The notes beneath the pieces were generated by a model. It had not been told where the DNA came from, did not search any database, and saw nothing but the letters and a program-made list of their open reading frames with translations. Below, one piece after another: positions 23,466-31,600 of a DNA stretch of 32,607 nucleotides. Each line of letters begins with the position of its first letter. Position 1 is the first letter of the stretch. The stretch lies in assembly GCA_900314565.1 (NCBI GenBank), contig OMVU01000021.1, forward strand, positions 1 through 32,607, given 5' to 3'. The stretch is from an uncultured Eubacteriales bacterium. GTDB lineage: Bacteria > Bacillota > Clostridia > Lachnospirales > Lachnospiraceae. The position numbers and the translations under genes were made by a program.

Positions 23466-25472
23466 ATGAAGAACACGTTACCCAACATGGAGGAAATACT
23501 CAGTCATGAGATCTGCGGCTTTCACCAGTATGTGCTGACACCCCCGGTCCATCTGAACTACGTCAGCTGTAATTTGTGTGAACTGCTAGGCGTCAATGAA
23601 AGCGAGCTGCTTAATGACAGCACCGATCTCTATCTGAAGCTGGTGCACCCGGCAGACCGTGAAAAGTATTCCGACTTTCTTCAGCAGATTATAAAAAAGG
23701 AGCAGGCTCTCATCGGTGAGTACCGCCTTGTCAGAAAGGACGGTTCGATGATCCACGTAAGAGATACCCTGACGCCGAAAAGACTGGAGGACGGGACGCT
23801 CGTCGGTCATTCCGTTCTGACGGATATAACCGATCTGAAATCTGAAAATGAAGATCTGCATTTTTTGAATGATACCGTTCCCTGCGGATTTTTAAGATAC
23901 ACCTGCGAAAAGCAGCCGAAAATCACCTATATCAATCCGAAGATGATCGAGCTTCTGCGCTTTCCCGAAGTAAAGGAGGGTGAGCTGGATTATCTGGAAA
24001 TGTACAGGAGCAATATTTTCCTGATGATTCCCATGGAGGAGCGACGCAGATTTGCAAAATATCTGAACCGCGTTTTCTCCGCAGACGCTCCCATCGCCGG
24101 AGATATGACCCTGCTCCGCTGTGACGGGACCCGCGCGCATGTCTTCGGGTGGGTCACAAAATCCGTCAACGAACAGGGCGAAGCAGAGTTCCAGAGTGTC
24201 TGTATGGACGTGACAGAGCGCTATCAGGCAAGAAAATCGAGCGAAAGCAAGCGCTATCTGAAGGCCCTCAGCGACGTCTATGATAAGATTTTCGAGTTCA
24301 ATCTGGACGCCAATACGATAAAATGTCTGCGCTGTGAGGAGACATCTTATTTTAAGCGTTTTGAAAATATCGCGATGCGGATCGAGGATGCGCTGACCAG
24401 GTGGCTGATCAACTCCGTATCTTCGGAAGATCAGGATGCAGTCCGTCGGTTCTTCGCAGACTTCTGCCAGAAAAGGCTGTCCGGTACTGACGGAAGACCT
24501 CCGCAGATCACCTATAAGGCCCGTTCGACCGACCGTTCTTTCAAACAGTATACCGGCGTGTTCATTAAAGCGGATGAATCCGTAAGCTTTTATTGCTGCC
24601 GCGAGGTAAAGGAAACAGCGAAATCCGAGGCCTTAAAGGAGGAGAATGATCAGCTGAAAGAGGGAATGCGCAATATCGTGACACATTTTTCAGACGGGAT
24701 CGCGGCCTTTGAAGTGTCTCCGGAAGGAATGGTAAAGCCGCTGTATGCGACTGAAAATGCCTGCGAGTTCTTTGGCTATACCGAAGAGGAATGGCTGCCG
24801 CTGACCGAACGGTTCACTCCTCTGGAAGACTTTGTTGCCTACAGTGAAGAAGCCTATGAGAATTTCGCGAAGCTGCTGAAAACAGGGGAAGCCGAGTTTA
24901 CATACTTTGACTACCAATCCGAGTCCGAACGTAAAATCAAGGCGATCTGCTCCGAAAAGGAACCGAATGCCAGATTCTCGCGGTACGTTATGCTCTATCC
25001 GGTAGAAGGCAGTTCGGAAAATGACAGTCCTGCCCTTCCGGAGAACCGTACCGTTTCGATCCGTACATTCGGGTATTTCGACGTATTTGTCGGAGACACC
25101 CCCATCGCTTTCCGCAATAAAAAGTCCAAAGAGCTTTTTGCTCTGCTCGTCGACCGAAAAGGCGGATATGTCACTTCTGAAGAAGCGATCGGTTTCCTCT
25201 GGGAGGATGAGCCGGCAAATACTCTGACCCTCTCAAGATACCGCAAGGTCGCTCTCCGCTTAAAGAGCACTCTGGAGGAGTATGGGATATCCGATGTCGT
25301 TGAGACTGTAGACGGAAAGCGCCGGATCGTGCTGGAGAAGGTCGACTGTGATCTATATAACTATCTTTCCGGCAGGGAAGAATATTCACAGCTGTTCAAG
25401 GGAAGCTATCTGACGAATTACAGCTGGGGCGAGAACACGCTGGGAGAGCTGATCGGAAGTCAGGAATTATAA
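23466..25472 (+). CDS. Multi-PAS sensor with C-terminal winged-helix DNA-binding domain
   Basis: This 668-residue protein is soluble, with no signal peptide or membrane helix. PAS-type sensor modules are seen at about residues 15-115 (LVHPADREKYSDFL, GEYRLVRKDGSMIHVRD, VLTDITDLK), 125-240 (FLRYTCEKQPKITYIN, MDVTERYQA) and 385-505 (IAAFEVSPEGMVKPLY, FFGYTEEEW); a weaker one may lie at 245-370. Residues 528-628 form an OmpR/SARP-like winged helix (SIRTFGYFDVFVGDTPIAF, SKELFALLVDRKGGYVTSEE). It lacks kinase, GGDEF and receiver domains, so it is probably a one-component regulator with an internal ligand. The start at 23466 follows AAAAGGAGAG. As last gene of the fatty acid cluster it may sense a lipid or redox signal, which is inference. 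Confidence 0.8.
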   Translation: MKNTLPNMEEILSHEICGFHQYVLTPPVHLNYVSCNLCELLGVNESELLNDSTDLYLKLVHPADREKYSDFLQQIIKKEQALIGEYRLVRKDGSMIHVRDTLTPKRLEDGTLVGHSVLTDITDLKSENEDLHFLNDTVPCGFLRYTCEKQPKITYINPKMIELLRFPEVKEGELDYLEMYRSNIFLMIPMEERRRFAKYLNRVFSADAPIAGDMTLLRCDGTRAHVFGWVTKSVNEQGEAEFQSVCMDVTERYQARKSSESKRYLKALSDVYDKIFEFNLDANTIKCLRCEETSYFKRFENIAMRIEDALTRWLINSVSSEDQDAVRRFFADFCQKRLSGTDGRPPQITYKARSTDRSFKQYTGVFIKADESVSFYCCREVKETAKSEALKEENDQLKEGMRNIVTHFSDGIAAFEVSPEGMVKPLYATENACEFFGYTEEEWLPLTERFTPLEDFVAYSEEAYENFAKLLKTGEAEFTYFDYQSESERKIKAICSEKEPNARFSRYVMLYPVEGSSENDSPALPENRTVSIRTFGYFDVFVGDTPIAFRNKKSKELFALLVDRKGGYVTSEEAIGFLWEDEPANTLTLSRYRKVALRLKSTLEEYGISDVVETVDGKRRIVLEKVDCDLYNYLSGREEYSQLFKGSYLTNYSWGENTLGELIGSQEL

Positions 25473-25564
25473 ACGCGTGTGTGAAAAGGCAAGTTTCACT
25501 TTGCGCGCATATCTCATGTCTGAAGACACGAGGAAAAGCGCAATGAAGATAAAAATGAAAACAA

Positions 25565-25608
25565 AAGGCCTCCTGTGATATCAAACTCACAGGAGGCCTT
25601 GAATTTTT
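25565..25608. terminator. Strong bidirectional terminator
   Basis: A perfect 14-bp stem (AAGGCCTCCTGTGA / TCACAGGAGGCCTT) with an 8-base loop is flanked by an A-rich run on the left and GAATTTTT on the right. It lies between the convergent PAS regulator and GH13 genes and can end both. Confidence 0.92.
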
Positions 25609-25721
25609 CGACATCCGGATGTGCCGGACCCGAGATTCGCCTCAGGCGGATCTCAGCCGCGCAAAGAGGAAGGTGCTTCGCACCCTGCGCGGCACGTCAG
25701 GAACGCTGAGGCGTTCTTGAA
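25608..25721. repeat. Cluster of four hairpins (REP-like)
   Basis: Palindromes occur at 25610-25623 (ACATCC/GGATGT), 25632-25654 (GAGATTCGCC/GGCGGATCTC), 25656-25693 (GCCGCGCA/TGCGCGGC enclosing GGTGCttcGCACC) and 25701-25716 (GAACGC/GCGTTC). The last overlaps the end of the GH13 gene and recurs at 10393-10413. Confidence 0.65.
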
Positions 25722-27400
25722 TCAGCGAGGACGACCGCCTGATACGGTCTCAATCTCACTTTCTGTCCATTCCGGCCCAGCGAATCATAGTTATTGAGTA
25801 TGATCCTGTAATTCTCAAAACCGTCCGGAAGCTGATAGATCGTTGTATGTTTGCTGAAGTTGGCGCAGACGAAAAGCCTTCTGCCTTCATACGTCCTGCT
25901 GTACGCGATAATTCTCCGGTTCCGGTGATCATATTCCCGCGTCTCTCCAATCAGAGCCTCTTCATGTCTCTTTCTGATGCGCAGAAGTTTCTGATAGAAG
26001 CGGTAGACAGATCTTTCATTTTCCAGATCTTTCTTCACATTGATCTCCGGGTACAGAGGATTCACGCACTGCCACGGCGCATGGCCCTCATTAAATCCGC
26101 CATTGGCCGAATCATCCCAGGCGATCGGGACCCGGGAATGATCCCTTGCCCCGTACCTGATAAAGCGGAAGGCAAGTCCTTTCGGCATGCCGAAGCCTGT
26201 CATCAGATCATAAACAAAATGGCTGACCGGATCCATCATTTCTCTGATATTTTTAAAATCGCAGTTCGTTAGTCCCGCTTCCTGTCCCATGTAAATGAAC
26301 GGCGTCCCGTACCCCATATACATCACCGCCGCCAGCATCGTGGCTGCCTCATAGCGGTATTTTGACGCGTTGATCGAGAAGCGGTTCACTGAGCGCGGAT
26401 TATCGTGATTCTCCAGGACCAGCGTGTTCCAGCCATCCCTGTACGCCGCTCTCTGAGGATCAAAGAATCCCTTCTTGAACTGGCAAAGATCGAACGGCTT
26501 GGGGAAGAATTTCTTTCCCCCTATATTGTCCGAGTCGAGATGCCCGAAGCTGAAAATCGCGTCCAGCTCGCCGTTGCTCTCCCGCACATATTCGCGTGCA
26601 GCTTCCTCTGAAGGATGAAATGACTCACCGACCGTAAAAATATCATAATGAGAAAAGGACTTCTCATTCAGTTCCTTCAGGAACTCATGCATGCGCGGTC
26701 CGTCCACATAAAACGGTGCGCCCTTCTGGAACGAATCCTTCGAATGATCGTCCCGGATCGGGTAGACCTTGGAGAACATGTTAAATACATCGAAGCGGAA
26801 GCCATCCACCCCTTTGTCAAGCCAGAAGTTGAGAATGTCTGTGATTTCTTCCCGCACTTTCGGGTTCTCCCAGTTCAGATCTGCCTGCTCCTTACAGAAA
26901 AGATGCAGGTAGAACTCATCGCTGTCTGCGATCCTCTCCCAGGCGGATCCGGTAAACGTCGACTGCCAGTTGCTCGGGGGCAGAAGCTTCCCCTTCTCCA
27001 TTTTTCCTTTTCGTATGATGTAGTAATCCCTGTACGGGGAATCGGGAGACGAAACCGCCTCTTTGAACCACGGATGCTCCGTAGACGTATGGTTGATGAC
27101 CATGTCCATGATCACTTTCAGATCCCGCTCATAACATTCTGTGAGAAGCCTGTCGAAATCTTCCATCGTGCCGAACTTCTCATCGATAGCCCTGTAGTCA
27201 CTGACATCATATCCGTAGTCGTAATCCGGTGACTTGTACAGCGGGGAGAACCAGATTGCTGTCACGCCCAGATCCCGGATATAATCCAGCTTTGAAAGGA
27301 TGCCTTCTATGTCTCCCCATCCGTCATTGTTCGAATCCATAAAGCTGAAAGGATAAATCTGGTAGACGACTGCATTTTTGTACCACCTTGTTTTCATCAT
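25697..27400 (-). CDS. Alpha-glucosidase, glycoside hydrolase family 13
   Basis: This 567-residue enzyme belongs to the oligo-1,6-glucosidase/alpha-glucosidase branch of GH13 and should release glucose from malto- or isomalto-oligosaccharides in the cytosol (no signal peptide). The order is VVYQIYPFSFMDSNNDGWGD, DMVINHTS, the nucleophile Asp in GVDGFRFDVFN, the acid/base Glu in FTVGESFHPS and the transition-state Asp in LENHDNPRSVNR. Length is typical. The start at 27400 follows GGAGAGGAA; the next codon is also ATG. The last eight residues (ADSRTPQRS) are encoded by a dispersed palindrome and may be a late extension. The substrate is inferred from the family. Confidence 0.93.
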   Translation of the reverse strand: MMKTRWYKNAVVYQIYPFSFMDSNNDGWGDIEGILSKLDYIRDLGVTAIWFSPLYKSPDYDYGYDVSDYRAIDEKFGTMEDFDRLLTECYERDLKVIMDMVINHTSTEHPWFKEAVSSPDSPYRDYYIIRKGKMEKGKLLPPSNWQSTFTGSAWERIADSDEFYLHLFCKEQADLNWENPKVREEITDILNFWLDKGVDGFRFDVFNMFSKVYPIRDDHSKDSFQKGAPFYVDGPRMHEFLKELNEKSFSHYDIFTVGESFHPSEEAAREYVRESNGELDAIFSFGHLDSDNIGGKKFFPKPFDLCQFKKGFFDPQRAAYRDGWNTLVLENHDNPRSVNRFSINASKYRYEAATMLAAVMYMGYGTPFIYMGQEAGLTNCDFKNIREMMDPVSHFVYDLMTGFGMPKGLAFRFIRYGARDHSRVPIAWDDSANGGFNEGHAPWQCVNPLYPEINVKKDLENERSVYRFYQKLLRIRKRHEEALIGETREYDHRNRRIIAYSRTYEGRRLFVCANFSKHTTIYQLPDGFENYRIILNNYDSLGRNGQKVRLRPYQAVVLADSRTPQRS

Positions 27401-27505
27401 TTCCTCTCCTTCTTCTGCCGGCATAGCCAAATATTAAGATTACCGTTTTCATGATGCACCCGCAGACGGCTCCGTCGGCCGGGATGTCACGCACACTTTC
27501 GGTAT

Positions 27506-28033
27506 TCATTTGCTGTATCTGTAAAAATCCCTCACGTCATCAAACTTTATTCTCCGGCCGATCTTTATCGGGTTCCCGTCTCTGAAGAACAGGCTCTGTT
27601 CCCCGAGAATCGTCCCATGACCTTCCTGATCGGTCCTTGTCATGTGGATAAGCTGATAACCGTCAAATTCATGAAGGACCAATTCTATATATCCCTTAAG
27701 TATAATTTCTGACTTTTTCAGGAGCGTGATCAATGCATTTATATCGTATCTGACCTTTTCGTATTCGTTCTGCCCGATCTTCCATTCCGATGGATCACTG
27801 TTTCTGGCCTTAATGTTGAATACATAATAGCCGGGAGAGAAATACGTAAAGTCATCCGCCCTTTTCCCGAAGGTCACACTGTGTTCATACCTCATGCAGC
27901 TGACTCTTTTGATCTTATTGCCCTTTATGAAAAAATAAGCTCTGTATGCGGGAATGAATCCATTGTCCCGCCTGGCACAGATGTAATATTTCGGTTCGTT
28001 GCCATGACGGGCTTTTCTGCAAATACTGAACAT
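27506..28033 (-). CDS. Hypothetical protein, unrecognised family
   Basis: I do not recognise this 175-residue protein. It appears cytosolic: no signal peptide or membrane helix is visible. The sequence is rich in charged and aromatic residues, with probable beta strands in the first 80 residues (YYICARRDNGFIPAYRAYF, KIKRVSCMRYEHSVTFG) and an alpha/beta second half (YDINALITLLKKSEIILKG, GYQLIHMTRTDQEG). The start at 28033 is preferred because GGAG lies six bases upstream, and two in-frame ATGs at 28048 and 28045 would place that site inside the gene. It stands between GH13 and a possible short peptide gene. Confidence 0.6.
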   Translation of the reverse strand: MFSICRKARHGNEPKYYICARRDNGFIPAYRAYFFIKGNKIKRVSCMRYEHSVTFGKRADDFTYFSPGYYVFNIKARNSDPSEWKIGQNEYEKVRYDINALITLLKKSEIILKGYIELVLHEFDGYQLIHMTRTDQEGHGTILGEQSLFFRDGNPIKIGRRIKFDDVRDFYRYSK

Positions 28034-28110
28034 AATCCTCTCCATCATATGGGTCTGGCCCTTTTATAAAATTGTTGCATTTCCCATCAGGGGTGTCAAG
28101 AGGCGGAGCA

Positions 28111-28158
28111 GAAAAGAAAAATCGCTGCACTACAGCCTGTCAGACTATCGCGCAGCGT
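28111..28158 (-). terminator. Terminator downstream of the 27-residue peptide
   Basis: On the minus strand CGCTGC pairs with GCAGCG around an inner AGTCT/AGGCT stem, and ATTTTTCTTTT follows. It lies about 30 bases after the small frame ending at 28189. Confidence 0.65.
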
Positions 28159-28188
28159 TTCATTTCAATATAAATTTGGAAGAGGATG

Positions 28189-28272
28189 TCACGAGTTCTC
28201 ATTTGCCAGATTTCTCCAGCCGAAACGATAAATTGAAACCAGAATAGATATAATAGTGATGCTTTTACTCAT
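28189..28272 (-). CDS. Possible 27-residue hydrophobic peptide
   Basis: The frame encodes MSKSITIISILVSIYRFGWR followed by NLANENS. It consists of a short basic start, one hydrophobic segment (ITIISILVSIY) and a polar tail. GGGAGGTGCG lies directly before the ATG, one of the strongest ribosome binding sites in the window, and a terminator follows within 80 bases. That arrangement is typical of stand-alone small membrane peptides, including type I toxins, but the peptide is not one I know. No antisense RNA promoter is clear on the other strand. Confidence 0.5.
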   Translation of the reverse strand: MSKSITIISILVSIYRFGWRNLANENS

Positions 28273-28428
28273 CGCACCTCCCCATGACTGTATGATCAGA
28301 TCATAAGTGAGCGTACAGGGTGAACCGATCAGCTGAGACAGCCGTATTTTCTGTGCGTTATGCGTCCGGTATCCGATCGTTGTCACGGCAACGGACGTGA
28401 AAGGCAGCAGGCTGCTGCTTCCTTCCCC

Positions 28429-28794
28429 TTAATCACGAACAATAGTTGCCCCAAACGGACTCAGGGACAGTTTCGCAATCTTGAAAAACTGTATTCCGAA
28501 CGGAATTCCAATGATGGTGATGCACCACACACATCCGATTGCCAAATTTCCGAGGGCCATCCACCAGCCATTGAGCAGGAACCAGATTACATTTACAATA
28601 AATGAAACAGCTCCTCCGCCATATTCTATCCTTCTTCCGAACGGCCAGAAAGATAAGCCGGCAAATTTGAAACACTGCAGGCCATACGGTATTCCGATGA
28701 TGGTGATGCACCAGACAGCTCCGGACAGGACCCAGGCCATACCGCTGACGAATCCGCCTAAAAGAAACCAAAGGATATTGCCTATTAATCGCAT
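28429..28794 (-). CDS. YccF domain-containing membrane protein
   Basis: This 121-residue integral membrane protein has two copies of the YccF repeat: WFLLGGFVSGMAWVLSGAVW with CITIIGIPYGLQCFKFAGLS, and again WFLLNGWWMALGNLAIGCVW with CITIIGIPFGIQFFKIAKLS. The repeated CITIIGIPxGxQxFK block is the family signature, and the two copies even share long DNA stretches. Four membrane helices are expected. The family function is unknown. GGAGGAAATAT precedes the ATG. It follows the S41 peptidase gene on the same strand after a 130-base gap. Confidence 0.93.
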   Translation of the reverse strand: MRLIGNILWFLLGGFVSGMAWVLSGAVWCITIIGIPYGLQCFKFAGLSFWPFGRRIEYGGGAVSFIVNVIWFLLNGWWMALGNLAIGCVWCITIIGIPFGIQFFKIAKLSLSPFGATIVRD

Positions 28795-28924
28795 ATATTT
28801 CCTCCATAAATTTTATTTTCTTGATTTTAATTATTTATCATACCTGTTTAATCTGAACTGTCAACCGTAATGTATCAGTAATTTCCTGCACTGCAGCAGA
28901 CAGGAGACCTCCCAAAAATCCATA

Positions 28925-30808
28925 TCACTTCTGATGCCATTTTTCCATCATATCACCGATTTTTTCAAAATCATACATTTCCGAATAGTCAACGGTTCCA
29001 TCCTCCGCAATCGGAGATAAGACAAAATCCGGCTCCACGCCCTCAACGGTGCTGCCGTCCGAATCGACCAGCCGCTCCAGAGCAGAGGACATGTTGAACA
29101 GGAAGCCATCCGCAGATGCGAACTTCTGGATACTGCAGGAGCCGCCGGCCGTCCTGTGTCCGAAGACCGGAATATTGTTTTCCTTCATGAGTTCTGCGCA
29201 GAAATTTGCGCAGGAAAAAGACTTCAGGCTGGTAAGGACCGCATAATCCATATTATAGCTGACGTCTGCGTCTTTCGCATCAAATGTTCCGTTCAGGTCC
29301 CGATCCACCGCATACCTTATGGTTCGCTTCTGACCTTCCAAAGCGTTCTCTACGGTATATTCGCTTTTATTCAGCCATAAGCCCATGATTCCCATCAGGA
29401 CGTCGTTGGAACCGCCTCTGTTTTCAGTCAGGTCCAGCACAAAGTGTCGAACGGCCGAATCCGCTTTTGCTTTATTCATGGCATCGACGACGATTGCAAA
29501 AGAGTCATGTTTTGGCAGTTCACCCCCTCCGGCAAAGTATGTTTTCCATCCCTCATAGTCGATCCAATCGAAAGAATCCAGGACACAGACCGCCGTGTCT
29601 CCTGCCGTATAATATGTATTGTCCCTGCCATAAAGTTTCTCCCGGAAAGCTTTCATGGCCGCCGCATCTTCTTCAGGACCTGATTCTGGTTCAAGATCTT
29701 TCAGTTCCGTAATATCCCCAAAAAAAGTCTTCCCCTTCTGATTTTCATCGCTGCGGGCTTTCATCTCCTCAGCCAACGAGGGATTCAGTTCCTCATACTC
29801 CGTTTTCGGAATAAGATCGGTATGTCCGCCATCATCGCCTACGAGCATTCCTAACCGGACCAGTCCGGTGATATAGTCTGCCATGTCAGTGGAACACAGC
29901 AATTCCCTGGTATAGGTCCCGGGCTTTCCGAGACTTTCCAATGCCTTATCCAGTCCGGCTTTCTGCAGGTCTCCCTTCCGCTCGAGATACCCGATTCCGG
30001 GACAGCCGTAAAAATGATCAATGGCAAAGCACAGCTCATGATACGCAAATGCCGCCATATCCGCCGGCCGTTCATTTACAGCAATGCTGTCATAGTAGTG
30101 CTCGTCCCTCTTATCAGCTTCAGGCATGCTGTTATCAGAATTAATGTAAAGATTCACTCCGTTGTAACTGGAATAATGGTAGGCCTGATCCGCAAACATG
30201 TCCGACAGCGTAGCCAGCGGAAAGAACACGTCCGTTTCTCCCCCGTGAAGGTCAATATTGTAATCGGCAAATTCATATGTCACGTCAGACCTCTCCGGAT
30301 CACAGGACATTGAAGAAAAGCGCAGATACGGCGCACCGTCCAGAGAGACGTTGGGCATGCCCTCCTGCATCAGCGGCATCAGGTTGGTAAAGTCAGAAAT
30401 ATTGTCGGATGACATCGTTTCCTCATTGATGTCAATAACGGCATTTCCGTTTTCATGGTAGAGAAAATAGGATCCATCCTCATATCTTTCGACAGTCATC
30501 TCCGCGTTCGGGATCATCATCGTGTAATAGGCAGCGATACCCATATATGGAACATTCGGCTGGTCCTCGTAGAAGCGAAGCGGTACTTTCTCATCAGTCA
30601 GCTTTTCCCGAAAGACCGGTATTTCTTTTTCTGTATAAGGAATATCTGCTTTTTCGACATCGGAGGTACCGGTTGATTCCGTATCAGTCGCGCCGGCTGT
30701 TCCTCCGCAGGAGCATATTGTTGTACTGATGAGACATGCGGTCAGTAAGGCGGCTGCTGTTTTCTTCAGGTTTCTGTATTTCAGCATCTTTTCTACTATC
30801 CTTTTCAT
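28925..30808 (-). CDS. S41-type peptidase-like lipoprotein
   Basis: This 627-residue protein has an N-terminal lipoprotein signal (LLTACLISTTICSCGG), so it is probably anchored to the outer face of the membrane through Cys34 or Cys32. The C-terminal half resembles S41 (tail-specific protease family) peptidases: FVLDLTENRGGSND, then AVLTSLKSFSCANFCAEL with the likely nucleophile Ser532, and FGHRTAGGSCSIQ. A short acidic linker after the signal and a long N-terminal part of unknown fold precede it. Substrate and exact catalytic residues need checking. The ATG at 30808 lacks a strong ribosome binding site; an ATG seven codons later is an alternative. Confidence 0.78.
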   Translation of the reverse strand: MKRIVEKMLKYRNLKKTAAALLTACLISTTICSCGGTAGATDTESTGTSDVEKADIPYTEKEIPVFREKLTDEKVPLRFYEDQPNVPYMGIAAYYTMMIPNAEMTVERYEDGSYFLYHENGNAVIDINEETMSSDNISDFTNLMPLMQEGMPNVSLDGAPYLRFSSMSCDPERSDVTYEFADYNIDLHGGETDVFFPLATLSDMFADQAYHYSSYNGVNLYINSDNSMPEADKRDEHYYDSIAVNERPADMAAFAYHELCFAIDHFYGCPGIGYLERKGDLQKAGLDKALESLGKPGTYTRELLCSTDMADYITGLVRLGMLVGDDGGHTDLIPKTEYEELNPSLAEEMKARSDENQKGKTFFGDITELKDLEPESGPEEDAAAMKAFREKLYGRDNTYYTAGDTAVCVLDSFDWIDYEGWKTYFAGGGELPKHDSFAIVVDAMNKAKADSAVRHFVLDLTENRGGSNDVLMGIMGLWLNKSEYTVENALEGQKRTIRYAVDRDLNGTFDAKDADVSYNMDYAVLTSLKSFSCANFCAELMKENNIPVFGHRTAGGSCSIQKFASADGFLFNMSSALERLVDSDGSTVEGVEPDFVLSPIAEDGTVDYSEMYDFEKIGDMMEKWHQK

Positions 30809-30937
30809 CTTATTATTGATGTGTCTGTAAAGCGGCTCAGAGGTGCAGAAACTCCCTGCACAGCTTCATACTCCAAAGATCTTCAGAGACGAACACTTTC
30901 CTGATTTTCTCAGAGTTATATGCCCGCGCATGAAGTT

Positions 30938-31186
30938 TCAGAACAGTTCTTTCAATACAAGTATTGTGATTCCCTGATTATCCCCCGGAATGATCCTCTT
31001 TACCTTCTTTTCATAGCGATATTCGTCATAAATCATATTGCGCAGGCTTGTGCCGCGGTTATAGCCGTGGATCAGCTGTATCTGATACGTTGAGGGATCT
31101 GCCGAAGCAATCGCCCGGTCGATCACTCTGATTGCTTCCTCCTGCCGCAGTCCGTGAAGATCCACTTTTATAAACGGCGCGCTCAT
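30938..31186 (-). CDS. Small Smr-domain protein
   Basis: This 82-residue protein is almost exactly one Smr domain, the small MutS-related module found at the end of MutS2 and in stand-alone nucleases or RNA/DNA-binding proteins. VDLHGLRQEEAI near residue 8 carries the conserved DLHG, and IQLIHGYNRGTSLRNMI provides the second motif, here HGYNRGTSL in place of the usual HGxGxGxL. It overlaps the DUF1653 gene by four bases and is presumably co-translated with it. A nuclease role is inferred from the family and not certain. Confidence 0.85.
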   Translation of the reverse strand: MSAPFIKVDLHGLRQEEAIRVIDRAIASADPSTYQIQLIHGYNRGTSLRNMIYDEYRYEKKVKRIIPGDNQGITILVLKELF

Positions 31187-31416
31187 GGCAGGATCCTCTC
31201 AAAGCGCGGAAAGATCTTCCCATCCCGCTCTATAGTTTCATTCCACATTTCCGCCGGCCGCACCCAGACTCCTCCGTCCCCATACAGAGCACGGTAAACG
31301 ACCATCGGCTCTGTCGTCTCAGAATGCTTTGCAATGTATAGTACCTCGTACTCATTCCCTTTAAAATGCCGGTACCTGCCCGGCAGGACCGTCTTTACCG
31401 CCGATTCGTAATCCAT
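31183..31416 (-). CDS. DUF1653 domain-containing protein
   Basis: This 77-residue protein matches the DUF1653 family: PGRYRHFKGNEYEVLYIAKH, then TEPMVVYRALYGDGGVWVRP and MWNETIERDGK. The family folds as a small beta barrel and its function is unknown. The start at 31416 follows GGAGGG by seven bases; a GTG directly before it (31419) is an alternative. This ribosome binding site belongs to the last of six 29-bp repeats upstream. It overlaps the Smr gene by four bases. Confidence 0.88.
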   Translation of the reverse strand: MDYESAVKTVLPGRYRHFKGNEYEVLYIAKHSETTEPMVVYRALYGDGGVWVRPAEMWNETIERDGKIFPRFERILP

Positions 31417-31429
31417 CACTTATCCCTCC

Positions 31430-31590
31430 ATGCAGACTTTTGCGTCCGTTTTCCGCCGTCGCAGATCTTTGCGTCCATTTTCCTTCGTACAGATCTTTGC
31501 GTCCGTTTTCCTCCGTCGCAGATTTTTGCGTCCATTTTCCTCCGTCGCAGATCTTTGCGTCTATTTCCCTCCATGCAGACCTTTGTGGCC
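31430..31590 (-). repeat. Six 29-bp tandem repeats with a Shine-Dalgarno core in each
   Basis: On the minus strand the unit is GACGCAAAGATCTGCGA plus CGGAGGAAAATG. Copies are spaced 29, 28, 29, 29 and about 29 bases, with the conserved GCGTCC on the plus strand at 31442, 31471, 31499, 31528 and 31557. Most copies keep GGAGG or a one-base variant, several followed by ATG. The array lies between the short-chain dehydrogenase stop and the DUF1653 start. Confidence 0.9.
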
Positions 31591-31600
31591 GTTTCTGTGC

